Shown piece after piece: positions 52,890-61,126 of a stretch of DNA of 64,000 nucleotides. Source of the DNA: Neomoorella carbonis (GTDB lineage Bacteria; Bacillota; DSM-521; Neomoorellales; Neomoorellaceae); contig NZ_CP136420.1 in assembly GCF_045278715.1 (NCBI RefSeq), positions 1,240,001 through 1,304,000 on the forward strand. The letters run 5' to 3'. Within the stretch, counting starts at the first letter, position 1, and each line of letters opens with the position of its first letter. The translations under genes and the position numbers were made by a program. The notes under the pieces are model-generated. The model had not been told where the DNA came from. It saw only the letters and a program-made list of their open reading frames with translations, and searched no databases.

Positions 52890-53450
52890 TCAGTTTTGCT
52901 GCTGTCCTGAGGTTGATAATAGTTGCTGTAATAATGATAGAATATCTTGGAGGCGTTCCTTGATGAAGGTATCTTCCGGATCCAGGTCATGGGCGGCCCA
53001 GTAACTGGCCAGGGCCGGGGCAAAACGGCCATGGTATTCATGAATGACCCCCAGGGCCAGCCAGGCTTCCAGATCCCGGGGATTGTTTACAACCCGGCGC
53101 AGGTATGAAAGGTATTTTTCTTTATCTTCAAGAAGATCCTGGTGAAAAAAGACGCTACCTATTTTGACGCGCCAGGTACAGTTATTATCCTGGATTTCAA
53201 AGGGACAGGTGCAATTAAAACGAATACCGCGGTTTTTTAAGGCTTTTCGGAAACAGCGGCAGAAGGCGCAGCGGCCGTCATAGCCCAGGCCCTGGATAGC
53301 CAGCTCATTACCTTCCAGATTGATGCCGGCACAGGTAGGTATGCGCTCCCGTGTCAGGTCCAGGTAAAAGGCAATCGTTTTTCTCTCCCCGGCGTGTCTG
53401 GGCTTGCAATTAATGCGGCAGGTTGTAGGGTGGCCACTGCTTCCAGTCAT
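52890..53450 (-). CDS. Cysteine-rich protein with C-terminal TPR-like helices
   Basis: About 186 residues. The N-terminal half has many Cys (TTCRINCKPRHAG, PTCAGINL, GRCAFCRCFR, FNCTCPFEIQDNNCTW), probably metal ligands. The C-terminal half is TPR-like (DLEAWLALGVIHEYHGRFAP and on). I do not recognise the family. ATG at 53450 preferred; a GTG four codons earlier overlaps AGGAG. In the same direction as thiL and the DUF3786 pair. Confidence 0.65.
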   Translation of the reverse strand: MTGSSGHPTTCRINCKPRHAGERKTIAFYLDLTRERIPTCAGINLEGNELAIQGLGYDGRCAFCRCFRKALKNRGIRFNCTCPFEIQDNNCTWRVKIGSVFFHQDLLEDKEKYLSYLRRVVNNPRDLEAWLALGVIHEYHGRFAPALASYWAAHDLDPEDTFIKERLQDILSLLQQLLSTSGQQQN

Positions 53451-53555
53451 TATTTCTCTCACTGCTCCTGTAATATCCTATGGCCAGGAAGGGAGAGAAA
53501 TGACTGTTCGTGGAGGTTGTATTGCCTCCTTCAGGCCTGGTAGGGCGATTACCTT

Positions 53556-54428
53556 TTATTTCTGAAGGCAGTAAAGGGATGGCAACCAGCCTAACTTTCC
53601 AGCCAGTGCCGTGTACTGAGGCGCTGTAGCCCCCAGGGCCACCATAATAGCTTCCATGGCATTGGCCGCCGGGCTGAGACCATCGAAGACAGGCGTTGTT
53701 GCCAGAAGCCAGGCGGCCCCGCGCCGGCGCAGGAGTTCCCGGTCGGCAGGCGTAGTGCCGCTGGTAATAATTACCTTGCCGGGCAGAGAAACAGGTAGAT
53801 GATGACGGATAAAATGCCAGTCCCCGGCAATGATTTTTACCCTGGCGAAGAGATGGCGGTAACGGGGATGAGATTTTTCCTGGTCAAGGCCCAGGGGGTA
53901 AAGGTAGGCCAACGGTAAACGGGCCAGGAGGGGCATGGTTAAATAACCCAGGATCATGAAGGTCCATAAAGGAAAACCCAGGGGGAGTTTTAAACCAAAG
54001 GCGGCATCCCCGGCCAGGACAGGATAGCCGCCTGCCTGTAAAGCCCTGGCCAGCCAGAAGCGGTCCAGGATGGAAACTACCAGCGCCCTGCTACCGGTGG
54101 GTAAAAAAGCCAGCTGGCTTATGGCCCGGGGCTCTATCCATTGTTTCCAGCCTGAGCCATCTACCAGGGGAGTCTTTCTAACCTGGCGAAATAAATACTG
54201 GCCTGCCGGGCAGGGGTAACGCCGCGAACCCAGGTGGTAGTAAAAGTTGGCGCCCCCCAGCCCCAGGGCGTCCACCCGTCCATCCAGTTCTTTAAGAAGG
54301 CGGGCTGCCATGTCCAGGCGGCCATTGCAGCCGCGCCGCTCCAGGAGGATTGTTTCCTGGCCGCAGTTCAGCTTTATCTGGTAATCCCTTTTAACGGTAC
54401 CCAAACTGATGCTGACTACATGCTTGAT
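53556..54428 (-). CDS. Conserved protein of the family often labelled quinate 5-dehydrogenase
   Basis: About 290 residues. RLLKELDGRVDALGLGG and VRKTPLVDGSGWKQWIEPRAI match a clostridial family commonly named quinate 5-dehydrogenase, though I see no shikimate-dehydrogenase domain; a GSGTTP-like loop and SAANAMEAIMVALG lie in the C-terminal part. Sequence homologous to the family N-terminus (KHVVSISLG) is encoded upstream of the first ATG/GTG/TTG (TTG at 54404). The likely start is ATC at 54428, 2 bases after the DUF3786 stop. If the TTG is used the protein has 282 residues. Confidence 0.65.
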   Translation of the reverse strand: MKHVVSISLGTVKRDYQIKLNCGQETILLERRGCNGRLDMAARLLKELDGRVDALGLGGANFYYHLGSRRYPCPAGQYLFRQVRKTPLVDGSGWKQWIEPRAISQLAFLPTGSRALVVSILDRFWLARALQAGGYPVLAGDAAFGLKLPLGFPLWTFMILGYLTMPLLARLPLAYLYPLGLDQEKSHPRYRHLFARVKIIAGDWHFIRHHLPVSLPGKVIITSGTTPADRELLRRRGAAWLLATTPVFDGLSPAANAMEAIMVALGATAPQYTALAGKLGWLPSLYCLQK

Positions 54429-54430
54429 AG

Positions 54431-55069
54431 CTACTTCGACTCCCTTGCCTGGCTTTTTAAACGTTTGACGAGGTATTCAGCCAGGACGGCGTAATCTTCC
54501 GTGGCCAGGATAGCCGCCGCGGAAGCGTCGAAAAGGATAGTCCCGCTGGGGGGAATTTCATCATCTCCGGACCAGAGGGCAAGCCTTACCGGCAAGTATG
54601 GAAAGGGATAAAGTTCGACGGCAGCATCGCCGAGGTTTACCGGCCGCCCACCCAGGGGCCGGGCGGCCTGGAGGAGGCCGGCGGGGTCCTGGCCGAAGGT
54701 GCGGACCAGGGGCAAGACGGCCCGGCCGTAAAAGGGTTGCTGGTAAAGGCGGCCACCGGGTAATTCCTTAAAAGAGATCCATTCACCCTTGAGGGCAACT
54801 GCCGGACCAACCAGGTAGTGGAGGATTAGAACCTGCACCCGCGGGTCGACGCTGCTGCCGTCACTGGTGCTGATTGCCCCACCGGGGCATGATATGTGAA
54901 AGACTTCGCTTAATGAAGATAGGATTAACACCTTCTTTTCCTTATCCCAGGTAGCTCCCTTATTGACTGCTATTTCCCGCGGATCCCCGTGCTCCAGTTC
55001 CTTACGCGCGAGGTCCAGGGTTACATCCAGGTTATAGGGGAAGCCCAAGCAAACCACGTCCCCTTTCAT
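54431..55069 (-). CDS. DUF3786 protein
   Basis: 212 residues. GDPREIAVNKGATWDKEKKVL, LILHYLVGPAVALKGEWISFKELPGG and PYLPVRLALWSGDDEIPPSG are the DUF3786 signature; the last stretch is its most conserved part. Members occur in anaerobes with corrinoid/Fe-S biology, but no function is established. ATG start; it overlaps or abuts the next gene and is co-transcribed with it. Confidence 0.82.
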   Translation of the reverse strand: MKGDVVCLGFPYNLDVTLDLARKELEHGDPREIAVNKGATWDKEKKVLILSSLSEVFHISCPGGAISTSDGSSVDPRVQVLILHYLVGPAVALKGEWISFKELPGGRLYQQPFYGRAVLPLVRTFGQDPAGLLQAARPLGGRPVNLGDAAVELYPFPYLPVRLALWSGDDEIPPSGTILFDASAAAILATEDYAVLAEYLVKRLKSQARESK

Positions 55070-55149
55070 TGTCCGCTTCCAGAGGGTTTTACTGTTGCAA
55101 AGGGTTCCTTCATAATTTTACTAATGTTTTTCTTTAAAGTACCATGGTT

Positions 55150-55183
55150 TAATAAAAAATAAAAGCCGGTTTTTTATACCGGC
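55150..55183 (-). terminator. Terminator after the 42-aa gene
   Basis: GCCGGT (55165-55170) with ACCGGC (55178-55183). On the minus strand TTTTATTTTTT follows. Confidence 0.8.
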
Positions 55184-55190
55184 CGGGTGT

Positions 55191-55319
55191 CTAATGTAGC
55201 GGGATAACGATGCAATTATGTTTTTCTTCTTCCGCAGCCAGGACCCGTTGTAATTCTGCAGCGCTGACAAACCGGTAAGCTACCTCTTCCCCGCTAATCC
55301 AGGTTACCAGGTAGTCCAT
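55191..55319 (-). CDS. Small hypothetical protein (42 aa)
   Basis: MDYLVTWISGEEVAYRFVSA ... ending NCIVIPLH. A strong GAGGAGG lies upstream of the ATG and a terminator directly follows the stop, so it is a self-contained small gene. Family not recognised; the fold looks like a short beta-alpha unit. Confidence 0.55.
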   Translation of the reverse strand: MDYLVTWISGEEVAYRFVSAAELQRVLAAEEEKHNCIVIPLH

Positions 55320-55480
55320 GCCCCCGCCTCCTCGGGTGTTTTGTATACACCATCCTGTCTTCAGAATAACACCCGCACGAGGAAAATGCAAGGGGGAAAA
55401 TTAAAATGTTGTTTATTCCTACAGACCTTTGTTTTAGATTTAAAAAAAATGGCTGGCCATGGTAATGGACGGTAAATAAA

Positions 55481-55514
55481 AATTAAGCCCCGCAAAACCT
55501 TGCGGGGCTTAATT
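55481..55514 (-). terminator. Terminator of the tRNA-Arg/tRNA-Lys transcript
   Basis: A perfect 15-bp stem AATTAAGCCCCGCAA/TTGCGGGGCTTAATT with AACC loop. On the minus strand TTTATTTACC follows. It starts 7 bp from the tRNA-Lys 3' end. Confidence 0.85.
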
Positions 55515-55520
55515 TTTTCC

Positions 55521-55596
<76 letters not shown>

Positions 55597-55601
55597 ATAG
55601 A

Positions 55602-55678
55602 TGGCGCGCCCGGCAGGATTCGAACCTGCGGCCTCCGGACTCGGATTCCGTTACTCTATCCACCTGAGCTACGGGCGC
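55602..55678 (-). tRNA. tRNA-Arg (CCG anticodon)
   Basis: Minus strand acceptor GCGCCCG/CGGGCGC with encoded CCA. The anticodon loop ATCCGAG gives CCG. T arm GCAGGTTCGAATCCTGC. It is 5 bp upstream of tRNA-Lys and shares its promoter. Confidence 0.93.
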
Positions 55679-55696
55679 TCAACAACTGCAAGTGAT

Positions 55697-55725
55697 ATTA
55701 TAGTATAGATTGCCGTGAAAGTCAA
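55697..55725 (-). promoter_or_regulatory. Sigma-A promoter of the tRNA-Arg/Lys operon
   Basis: Minus strand TTGACT (55720-55725), 17 bp, TATAAT (55697-55702), about 20 bp before tRNA-Arg. Confidence 0.85.
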
Positions 55726-55743
55726 TAAGTACATTATCTACCC

Positions 55744-55985
55744 TGAAAATTACTTCTCTCCAGGCTGGCATTGTTTTCGCTCGCTCCCTGGCCCTCGCGG
55801 ATCAGCCTAAGGCTCAGCCTCAGGCTCGGCCGGGGTTCCCTGCCTATTCGGCATCCTTGCCTCAGAGGCAGGCCTCGGACATCCTGTCCTCGGCCCCGCC
55901 CTCGCTCCTCGGCTTCGCCAAGGCTGTTCAACCGCTCGGACCAAGTCGCTCGCTCCAAACAAATGCCAGCCCGTTATTTTCATTC
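55744..55985. repeat. Composite intergenic inverted-repeat element
   Basis: About 240 bp without a credible gene. The ends are inverted: GGCTGGCATTG at 55763 matches the reverse complement of CAAATGCCAGCC at 55960-55971, with TGAAAAT(T/A)AC outside both. Inside are small palindromes (AGCCTAAGGCT, AGCCTCAGGCT, GCCTCAGAGGC, GGACATCCTGTCC) and two copies of CGCTCGCTCC. The structure suggests a dispersed, non-coding repeat of the REP/MITE sort. The remaining bases to 56081 show nothing else. Confidence 0.6.
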
Positions 55986-56081
55986 TTCTGTTGGTGCCGC
56001 TATCAGGCGGCATGAATGTCTCAGGTTGAAATATAACCGCAGTGACACCGGCCTCCTGGCGGCGTACCTTTAATCTGGCTT

Positions 56082-56876
56082 TTAAATTTTGTTATTCTGC
56101 ACCGGTGGTTTTAGCTGGTGGTTGGGCGTAAAGTAATAGCGGTAGGCCAGCAGGGTGGCGGTAATAGTAGTCAGGGCCGTGGCGGCGGCCACCATATAGG
56201 TGACGACCACCTGATACCTGACGGCTGCCGCCGGGCTGGCCCCGGCAATGATCTGGCCGCTCATCATTCCCGGCAACTGGACGATGCCCACCGTCATCAT
56301 GGTGCTGATGGTCGGTAACATGGCCGCCCGCAGGGCCGAACGCAGGTATGGCAGGACCGCCAGGTAAGCAGTCGCCCCCAAGGACAGGGCCGCCTCGATC
56401 TCCCCTCGGTGGGCCTTGATCTCCCCTGTCAGGCGGTTGATGGCCAGAGCGGCACCGATCATAGCGTTGCCGACAATCATTCCGGCGATAGGGATAATAT
56501 ACTGGGGCTGATACCATGGTTTTACCTTTAAAACAATACCGATGACAATGGCCAGGGTTATAATCCCGCCCAGAGCGATGGCCAGGAGCATAATGAAAAA
56601 TAAGCCGGGCCAGCGCTCCTGTTGCCGGCGGTAGGCGTTGGCGGCAGCCACCAGTAACATGATACCTAAGGCCAGTATTACCAGGTACCAGCGGTTAAGG
56701 TTAAAGATCACTTGCAAAAGATAACCGACGGCCGTGAGCTGGACAAAAGTCCTGAGGGTACCGATAAATAGATCCCCGTGGAGGTCCAGGCGCTGCCACA
56801 AGGAAACGGCCAGGGTGATTCCTACAAGGATCAGGGCTAGGAGGAGATCGCCGTAGCCGATATTGATATACTGCAT
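56082..56876 (-). CDS. UPF0014/FetB-type ABC transporter permease
   Basis: 264 residues, about seven membrane segments. YIIPIAGMIVGNAMIGAALA, EIEAALSLGATAYLAVLP, then QLPGMMSGQIIAGASPAAAVRYQ are the UPF0014 signatures. E. coli FetAB exports iron; here a SAM-I riboswitch precedes the operon, pointing instead to sulfur/methionine-linked transport. The ATG follows GGAGGGATAAGG and starts 2 bp after the ATPase stop. Confidence 0.9.
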   Translation of the reverse strand: MQYINIGYGDLLLALILVGITLAVSLWQRLDLHGDLFIGTLRTFVQLTAVGYLLQVIFNLNRWYLVILALGIMLLVAAANAYRRQQERWPGLFFIMLLAIALGGIITLAIVIGIVLKVKPWYQPQYIIPIAGMIVGNAMIGAALAINRLTGEIKAHRGEIEAALSLGATAYLAVLPYLRSALRAAMLPTISTMMTVGIVQLPGMMSGQIIAGASPAAAVRYQVVVTYMVAAATALTTITATLLAYRYYFTPNHQLKPPVQNNKI

Positions 56877-56878
56877 CC

Positions 56879-57634
56879 TTATCCCTCCAACTGCCCGGAC
56901 AGGAAAAGCCTGCTGCGGGGGTCTTGCGGGGCAGTAAAAAACTGCTGGGCCGGAGCTGCCTCGACTACTTCGCCGTGATGGAGAAAAAGGACTTCGTCGG
57001 CAACCTGGCGAGCCTGGTCCAGAAGGTGGGTAACGAAGATGATGGTCAGTCCCAGGCGAGTTTTTAGATCGGCCATCAGGTGCAGAATGTTGGCCGCCGC
57101 CGTGGGGTCGAGGGCCGACGTCGGCTCGTCAAGAAGCAAAACCTCCGGTTCGTTGGCGAGGGTCCGGGCCAGGGAAACCCGCTGCTGCTGGCCGATGGAA
57201 AGACTGTCGGCCCGGCGGTTCAGGAATTCTGTTCCCAGGCCCACCATCTGGATTAATTCCTCGGCCCTGGCCCGGGACAGCGAGATGCCCCGCAGGCGAG
57301 GACCGTAGCTGATGTTCTCCAGCACCGTGCCGGGAAAGAGTGTGGGCAGCTGCCAGACCATTCCCACCCGCCGGCGCAGGGTAAATATATTGAGGCTCTT
57401 CAAGTCCTGGCCATCAAGGGTAATACGGCCGGCAGCCGGATCCTCCAAGCGGTTTAGAAGCCTGAGCAGGCTGGATTTACCGGAACCGGAGGGCCCGAGA
57501 ACAGCGGTGATTTTCCCTTTAAGAAAGGATGTAGTTATCCTGTGCAGGATAATGACAGTCGTTACGTCCCCGGCGGTATTACGGCCGGGACGCTTCAGGG
57601 TTACCTCATTTAGCTCAAATTTTGCTTCCCCCAT
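56879..57634 (-). CDS. FetA/YbbL-type ABC transporter ATP-binding protein
   Basis: 251 residues. Walker A GPSGSGKSS, Q-loop VWQLPTLFPGTV, signature LSIGQQQRVSLARTL (LSIGQ in place of LSGGQ, as in FetA-type ATPases), Walker B VLLLDEPTSALDP. ATG 57634 is 6 bases after GGGAG. First gene of the riboswitch-controlled operon. Confidence 0.92.
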   Translation of the reverse strand: MGEAKFELNEVTLKRPGRNTAGDVTTVIILHRITTSFLKGKITAVLGPSGSGKSSLLRLLNRLEDPAAGRITLDGQDLKSLNIFTLRRRVGMVWQLPTLFPGTVLENISYGPRLRGISLSRARAEELIQMVGLGTEFLNRRADSLSIGQQQRVSLARTLANEPEVLLLDEPTSALDPTAAANILHLMADLKTRLGLTIIFVTHLLDQARQVADEVLFLHHGEVVEAAPAQQFFTAPQDPRSRLFLSGQLEG

Positions 57635-57739
57635 ATATACTCCCTTCCCTGGGGACCGCTTCGTCCCGGGCAAAAGTTTTCCCCTGCCAATCAGAACTAC
57701 AGTTGAGGAGACCTTCTACCCCCGTTGGACAAGGGTCAC

Positions 57740-57839
57740 CTTATCTTCCCGGAGGTTTCCTGCGGCACCTGGCACCTTCCGGTTAAATGCCGGGGTTGCC
57801 GGGTTTCGTTGTGGCCCTCCCTCCACCTCTCGCGATAAG
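57740..57839 (-). promoter_or_regulatory. SAM-I (S-box) riboswitch aptamer
   Basis: On the minus strand P1 is formed by CTTATC (57834-57839) and GATAAG (57740-57745). Between them are the S-box core elements GAGAGGTGGAGGGA, then GAAACCCGGCAACC, AAGGTGCC and GGGAAGATAAG, in the correct order and spacing. The expression platform between 57740 and the fetA-type ATG (57634) has no clear U-run terminator, so control may be translational. It also contains the inverted repeat GGGGAAAAC/TTTTGCCC. Confidence 0.88.
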
Positions 57840-57870
57840 CCGTGGGACGGTTTGCGGTTTTGCTAATGAA

Positions 57871-57899
57871 TTAATACCATTACCTGGTTGCAGTGTCAA
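57871..57899 (-). promoter_or_regulatory. Sigma-A promoter of the riboswitch leader
   Basis: Minus strand TTGACA (57894-57899), 17 bp, TATTAA (57871-57876), about 30 bp before the aptamer. From 57900 to 58099 I see no gene, only a weak AGCC/GGCT hairpin with a GTTTTGCTTTT tail near 58050 that could end the bioA transcript. Confidence 0.75.
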
Positions 57900-58099
57900 G
57901 ATACCTTCGGGGGAGCTATCCCTCCATCTCACATTGGATGGGCCGAGAAAACTTTAACCTGCCCGCCTTAAGCTGCAAAATTATTCAAGGGTGCGGAATA
58001 TAGGCAGCGACTTAAATTACCGGCTGGGAGCTTTTTATCCGAAGGCGGGAAAAGCAAAACAGCCGTAGGCTCAGATCGTGAAGGGTCTAACCCATCTAT

Positions 58100-59467
58100 T
58101 TACCTGCCCGTTACTGTGGCGATAGATTCATAGGTGATTTCTAAAACCCGGTTAAGCTCCGCGTCAGACATCGACAGCACGGGCATGAGGACAATGACAT
58201 TATCCAGGGGGCGTATAACGAGCCCTCTTCGCCGGGCCTCTATAATAACCCGGTGACCTATCTGCTCCTTCATAGCATAAGGCTCCCTGGTCTCTTTATC
58301 GACCACCAGTTCAATGCCTACCATCATCCCGCGCTGGCGGATATCTCCCACATGGGGTAAATCCCAAAAGTTCTGTAGGCCCCGGCGCAAAAGCTCTATT
58401 TTGGACTGCAGCGATGCCAGCAGGCCTGTTTTTTCAAAGAGTTCAATGCTAGCCAGGGCCGCTGCACAGGCTAGGGGATTGCCTGTGTAGGTGTGCCCGT
58501 GGTAAAAGGTCTTGCATTCTTCCGGCGCACCCAAAAAGGCCTCGTAGATCTCGTCGCTGGCCAGGGTGGCGGCCAGGGGAAGGTATCCCCCAGTTATTCC
58601 TTTGGCCAGACACATTAAGTCGGGGGTGACGTCTTCGTGTTCGCAGGCGAAGAGACGGCCCGTGCGGCCAAACCCCACTGCTACCTCGTCGGCAATAAGC
58701 AGGACGTTGTATTTTGAACATAAGTCCCGTACCCTGCGAAGGAAACCGTTTGGAGCGGTGATCATGCCCGCCGCCCCCTGGACAAGGGGCTCGATGATGA
58801 GGGCAGCAATCTCCTCACAGTGCTTTTCCAGCAACCCCTCTAGCTGGTTGAGGCAGGCCATTTTACAGCTTGCTTCTTCCAGGCCTAGCGGGCACCGGTA
58901 ACAATATGGTGCCGGGGCGTGCAGGCATTCAAAAAGTAAGGGCTTGAAAATACTGTGGAAAAGAGGTATGCCCCCTACGCTTACTGAGCCGACAGTGTCG
59001 CCGTGGTAGGCGTTAACTAGTGAGATGAACCTGGTTTTTTTACGATAGCGCCCACCCTCTTTTTGTTGCCAGTATTGAAAGGCCATTTTGAGGGCAATTT
59101 CCACTGCTGTGGCCCCGCTGTCGGAGTAAAAGACTTTGTTTAACCCCGGTGGAGTAATTTCCACCAATTTCCTGGCCAGCAATATGGAAGGTACATTGGC
59201 AAGTCCCAGGAGGGTGGAATGGGCAATACGCTCCAGTTGCTCCTTGATGGCCTGGTTTAACTCCGGGTGGCAGTGGCCGTGGACGGTAACCCAAAGGGAG
59301 GATATACCGTCCAAATAGCGGTTTCCCTCAACATCGATCAGGTAGCTGCCTTCCCCCTGCATGATGATCAGGGGCTTTTCCTCAAGGTATTGCTGCATTG
59401 GGGTAAAAGGATGCCAGACATACTGCTTATCCCATTGTTCGAGGAGTGAGGGATCGTAGCTGCTCAA
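58100..59467 (-). CDS. bioA: Adenosylmethionine (or lysine)-8-amino-7-oxononanoate aminotransferase
   Basis: 455 residues, class III PLP aminotransferase. YVWHPFTPMQQY, GISSLWVTVHGHCHPELN, DEVAVGFGRTGRLFACEHE and the Schiff-base Lys in CLAKGITGGYLPLA match BioA. The amino donor may be SAM or, as in Bacillus BioK, lysine. TTG at 59467 has GGAGG 8 bases upstream; an extended frame to 59566 overlaps bioD. Last gene of the biotin operon. Confidence 0.93.
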   Translation of the reverse strand: MSSYDPSLLEQWDKQYVWHPFTPMQQYLEEKPLIIMQGEGSYLIDVEGNRYLDGISSLWVTVHGHCHPELNQAIKEQLERIAHSTLLGLANVPSILLARKLVEITPPGLNKVFYSDSGATAVEIALKMAFQYWQQKEGGRYRKKTRFISLVNAYHGDTVGSVSVGGIPLFHSIFKPLLFECLHAPAPYCYRCPLGLEEASCKMACLNQLEGLLEKHCEEIAALIIEPLVQGAAGMITAPNGFLRRVRDLCSKYNVLLIADEVAVGFGRTGRLFACEHEDVTPDLMCLAKGITGGYLPLAATLASDEIYEAFLGAPEECKTFYHGHTYTGNPLACAAALASIELFEKTGLLASLQSKIELLRRGLQNFWDLPHVGDIRQRGMMVGIELVVDKETREPYAMKEQIGHRVIIEARRRGLVIRPLDNVIVLMPVLSMSDAELNRVLEITYESIATVTGR

Positions 59468-59492
59468 TAGGAGCACCTCCAAATCTTTATGT

Positions 59493-60230
59493 TTAAGGTT
59501 TAAGCCAGGGAACCAGTTGACGCCAGGAAAGGGATTCCTCCACTGCTGCCAAAAGTCCCTCAGCAACCCCGCCTTCCACGCTTATCCCAGTGAGGTGGGG
59601 CAGGATACCCAGCACCGGCACGCCGGTCATCCGGGCTACAACTTCGGGATTGTCCCTTTCAGCGGGACCTAATTCTTGCTGCTTTAAGCCATTAAAAACT
59701 ATCCCTGCTATTTCTAGTCCGAGGCTTTTGGCGTAAGCCACCGTGAGCACCGTGTGATTGATGGTGCCTAAACCTATTCTAGCCACCACAATTAGGGGCA
59801 AGGAAAGTTCGCGGGCCAGGTCGGCCATGGTAAATTCAGGGCCAGAGAGGGGCACACACAGACCCCCAGCCCCCTCAATGAGAGTCAACTGGTAGCGCAG
59901 AAGGGCCCGCCGGCAAAAATCTATTACTTTTGGGGGCTCTATCTTTTCCCCGCAAAGCTTGGCCGCCAGGTGAGGTGATAACGCCGGGGTAAAGCGATAA
60001 AGGTTTAACTGGTAAAGGGGGTGGGAAAGGCCGGCTGCCACCCGGTAAAAATAAGCATCTTCAGGAACTAGTTCCCCATTTCTAGCAAGCGCTCCGGTTT
60101 GCACCGGTTTGATGGCCACGGCCTCAATACCATGCCGGCGGAGAACGCCCGCCAGACCGGCGGTTACTATCGTTTTTCCCACGCCGGTATCCGTTCCGGT
60201 TATAAAGTAACCTTTTCTGGAATACTCCAT
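59493..60230 (-). CDS. bioD: Dethiobiotin synthetase
   Basis: 245 residues. P-loop GYFITGTDTGVGKT at the N-terminus, AIKPVQTG, EGAGGLCVPL and the NTP-binding loop near IVFNGL are BioD hallmarks. It closes the ureido ring using CO2 and ATP. The ATG lies within the end of bioW (31-bp overlap). Confidence 0.95.
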   Translation of the reverse strand: MEYSRKGYFITGTDTGVGKTIVTAGLAGVLRRHGIEAVAIKPVQTGALARNGELVPEDAYFYRVAAGLSHPLYQLNLYRFTPALSPHLAAKLCGEKIEPPKVIDFCRRALLRYQLTLIEGAGGLCVPLSGPEFTMADLARELSLPLIVVARIGLGTINHTVLTVAYAKSLGLEIAGIVFNGLKQQELGPAERDNPEVVARMTGVPVLGILPHLTGISVEGGVAEGLLAAVEESLSWRQLVPWLKP

Positions 60231-61120
60231 TGGCTATTCTCCTCCAGTATTGAGGTAAGGTCTGTTACTCCATTTATGGTGCTGATGTGCGTTATCAAAA
60301 CGGGTTCCTCCTGCAGCCTGGTGAGGTACTCTGCAAAATTTATATCCTGGATACGGACAAAGAACACCCGACCTCCTTTAAAGGAAGGGTGCTTCAAATA
60401 AGGTATGCGTACATAGCCCAGGGACCGGGAGGAAACATAACCAGTGGTATAATGGGGGTCGTCCGAACAACATATTTCGGCCAGGGTTCCAGCCCAGATC
60501 ACCTTGGAGGCCAGGGCCAGGGCTTCCTTAATCCGGAAATGGTTTAAACCCAACTGTTCCAAGAGGCACGATAACTCTTTAGCCGCCCGGAGAGTATAAT
60601 CCATGCGGGAGACGCGCACTCCCCGCCACGAGTCGGGCTCCAGCCGCCTGCAGCTGTGGGCATCCATGATCACCGCCCCTCGCATGTTGCCACCGCCAGG
60701 CGCAGGACCCCGGGCGAGGAGATTTATGGCTTCGTCCACAGCCTGCTCCCATACCCCGCTGGCCAAAAGAAGCTGGCGGGCGCAGGAGAGCGCCTGCTCA
60801 TTGTTGCCAGCTTTTACCGTGACCAGCGGCAGGGCGGTAATCCCCTTTATTTTAGAAGCCTGCAAACGCTCGATGCTGATATTGATAAAATCAGGTTTGC
60901 CGAGGGCATGGTTTCTGGCCCGGCAAAGCATTTGCCGGACGGCAGCAGCCACCTGCTGCGAGGAGACAATCCTTTCCGCCCCCGATATGTGCCGGCCCTC
61001 CTTTTCGTGGGGAGCCCTCTGGGCAGCCCTCATCCGGACGCTATATACCTCTTCCTGCAGAAGCAATCCCTCCCTCAATTTGCGCCTTAGTTTTAGCTGT
61101 GATTTTCCCATCATCCCCAT
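60200..61120 (-). CDS. bioW: 6-Carboxyhexanoate-CoA ligase (pimeloyl-CoA synthetase)
   Basis: VYSVRMRAAQ, HISGAERIV, GKPDFINISIE, GVRVSRMDYT, then KEALALASKVI and DDPHYTTGYVSS match BioW. It activates pimelate to pimeloyl-CoA, replacing the BioC/BioH route. The N-terminus is uncertain: ATG at 61120 has no ribosome site, while TTG at 61066 gives a start (LLQEEVYSVRM) aligned with Bacillus BioW. From the TTG the protein has 288 residues. It starts 6 bp after bioF. Confidence 0.93.
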   Translation of the reverse strand: MGMMGKSQLKLRRKLREGLLLQEEVYSVRMRAAQRAPHEKEGRHISGAERIVSSQQVAAAVRQMLCRARNHALGKPDFINISIERLQASKIKGITALPLVTVKAGNNEQALSCARQLLLASGVWEQAVDEAINLLARGPAPGGGNMRGAVIMDAHSCRRLEPDSWRGVRVSRMDYTLRAAKELSCLLEQLGLNHFRIKEALALASKVIWAGTLAEICCSDDPHYTTGYVSSRSLGYVRIPYLKHPSFKGGRVFFVRIQDINFAEYLTRLQEEPVLITHISTINGVTDLTSILEENSQWSIPEKVTL

Positions 61121-61126
61121 GCATTT

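Noticed and set aside
55734..56073. Overlapping open frames of 68-100 codons on both strands.
   Set aside because: They follow the repeated CTCGG/CGAGG composition of the inverted-repeat element; no ribosome sites or protein features.
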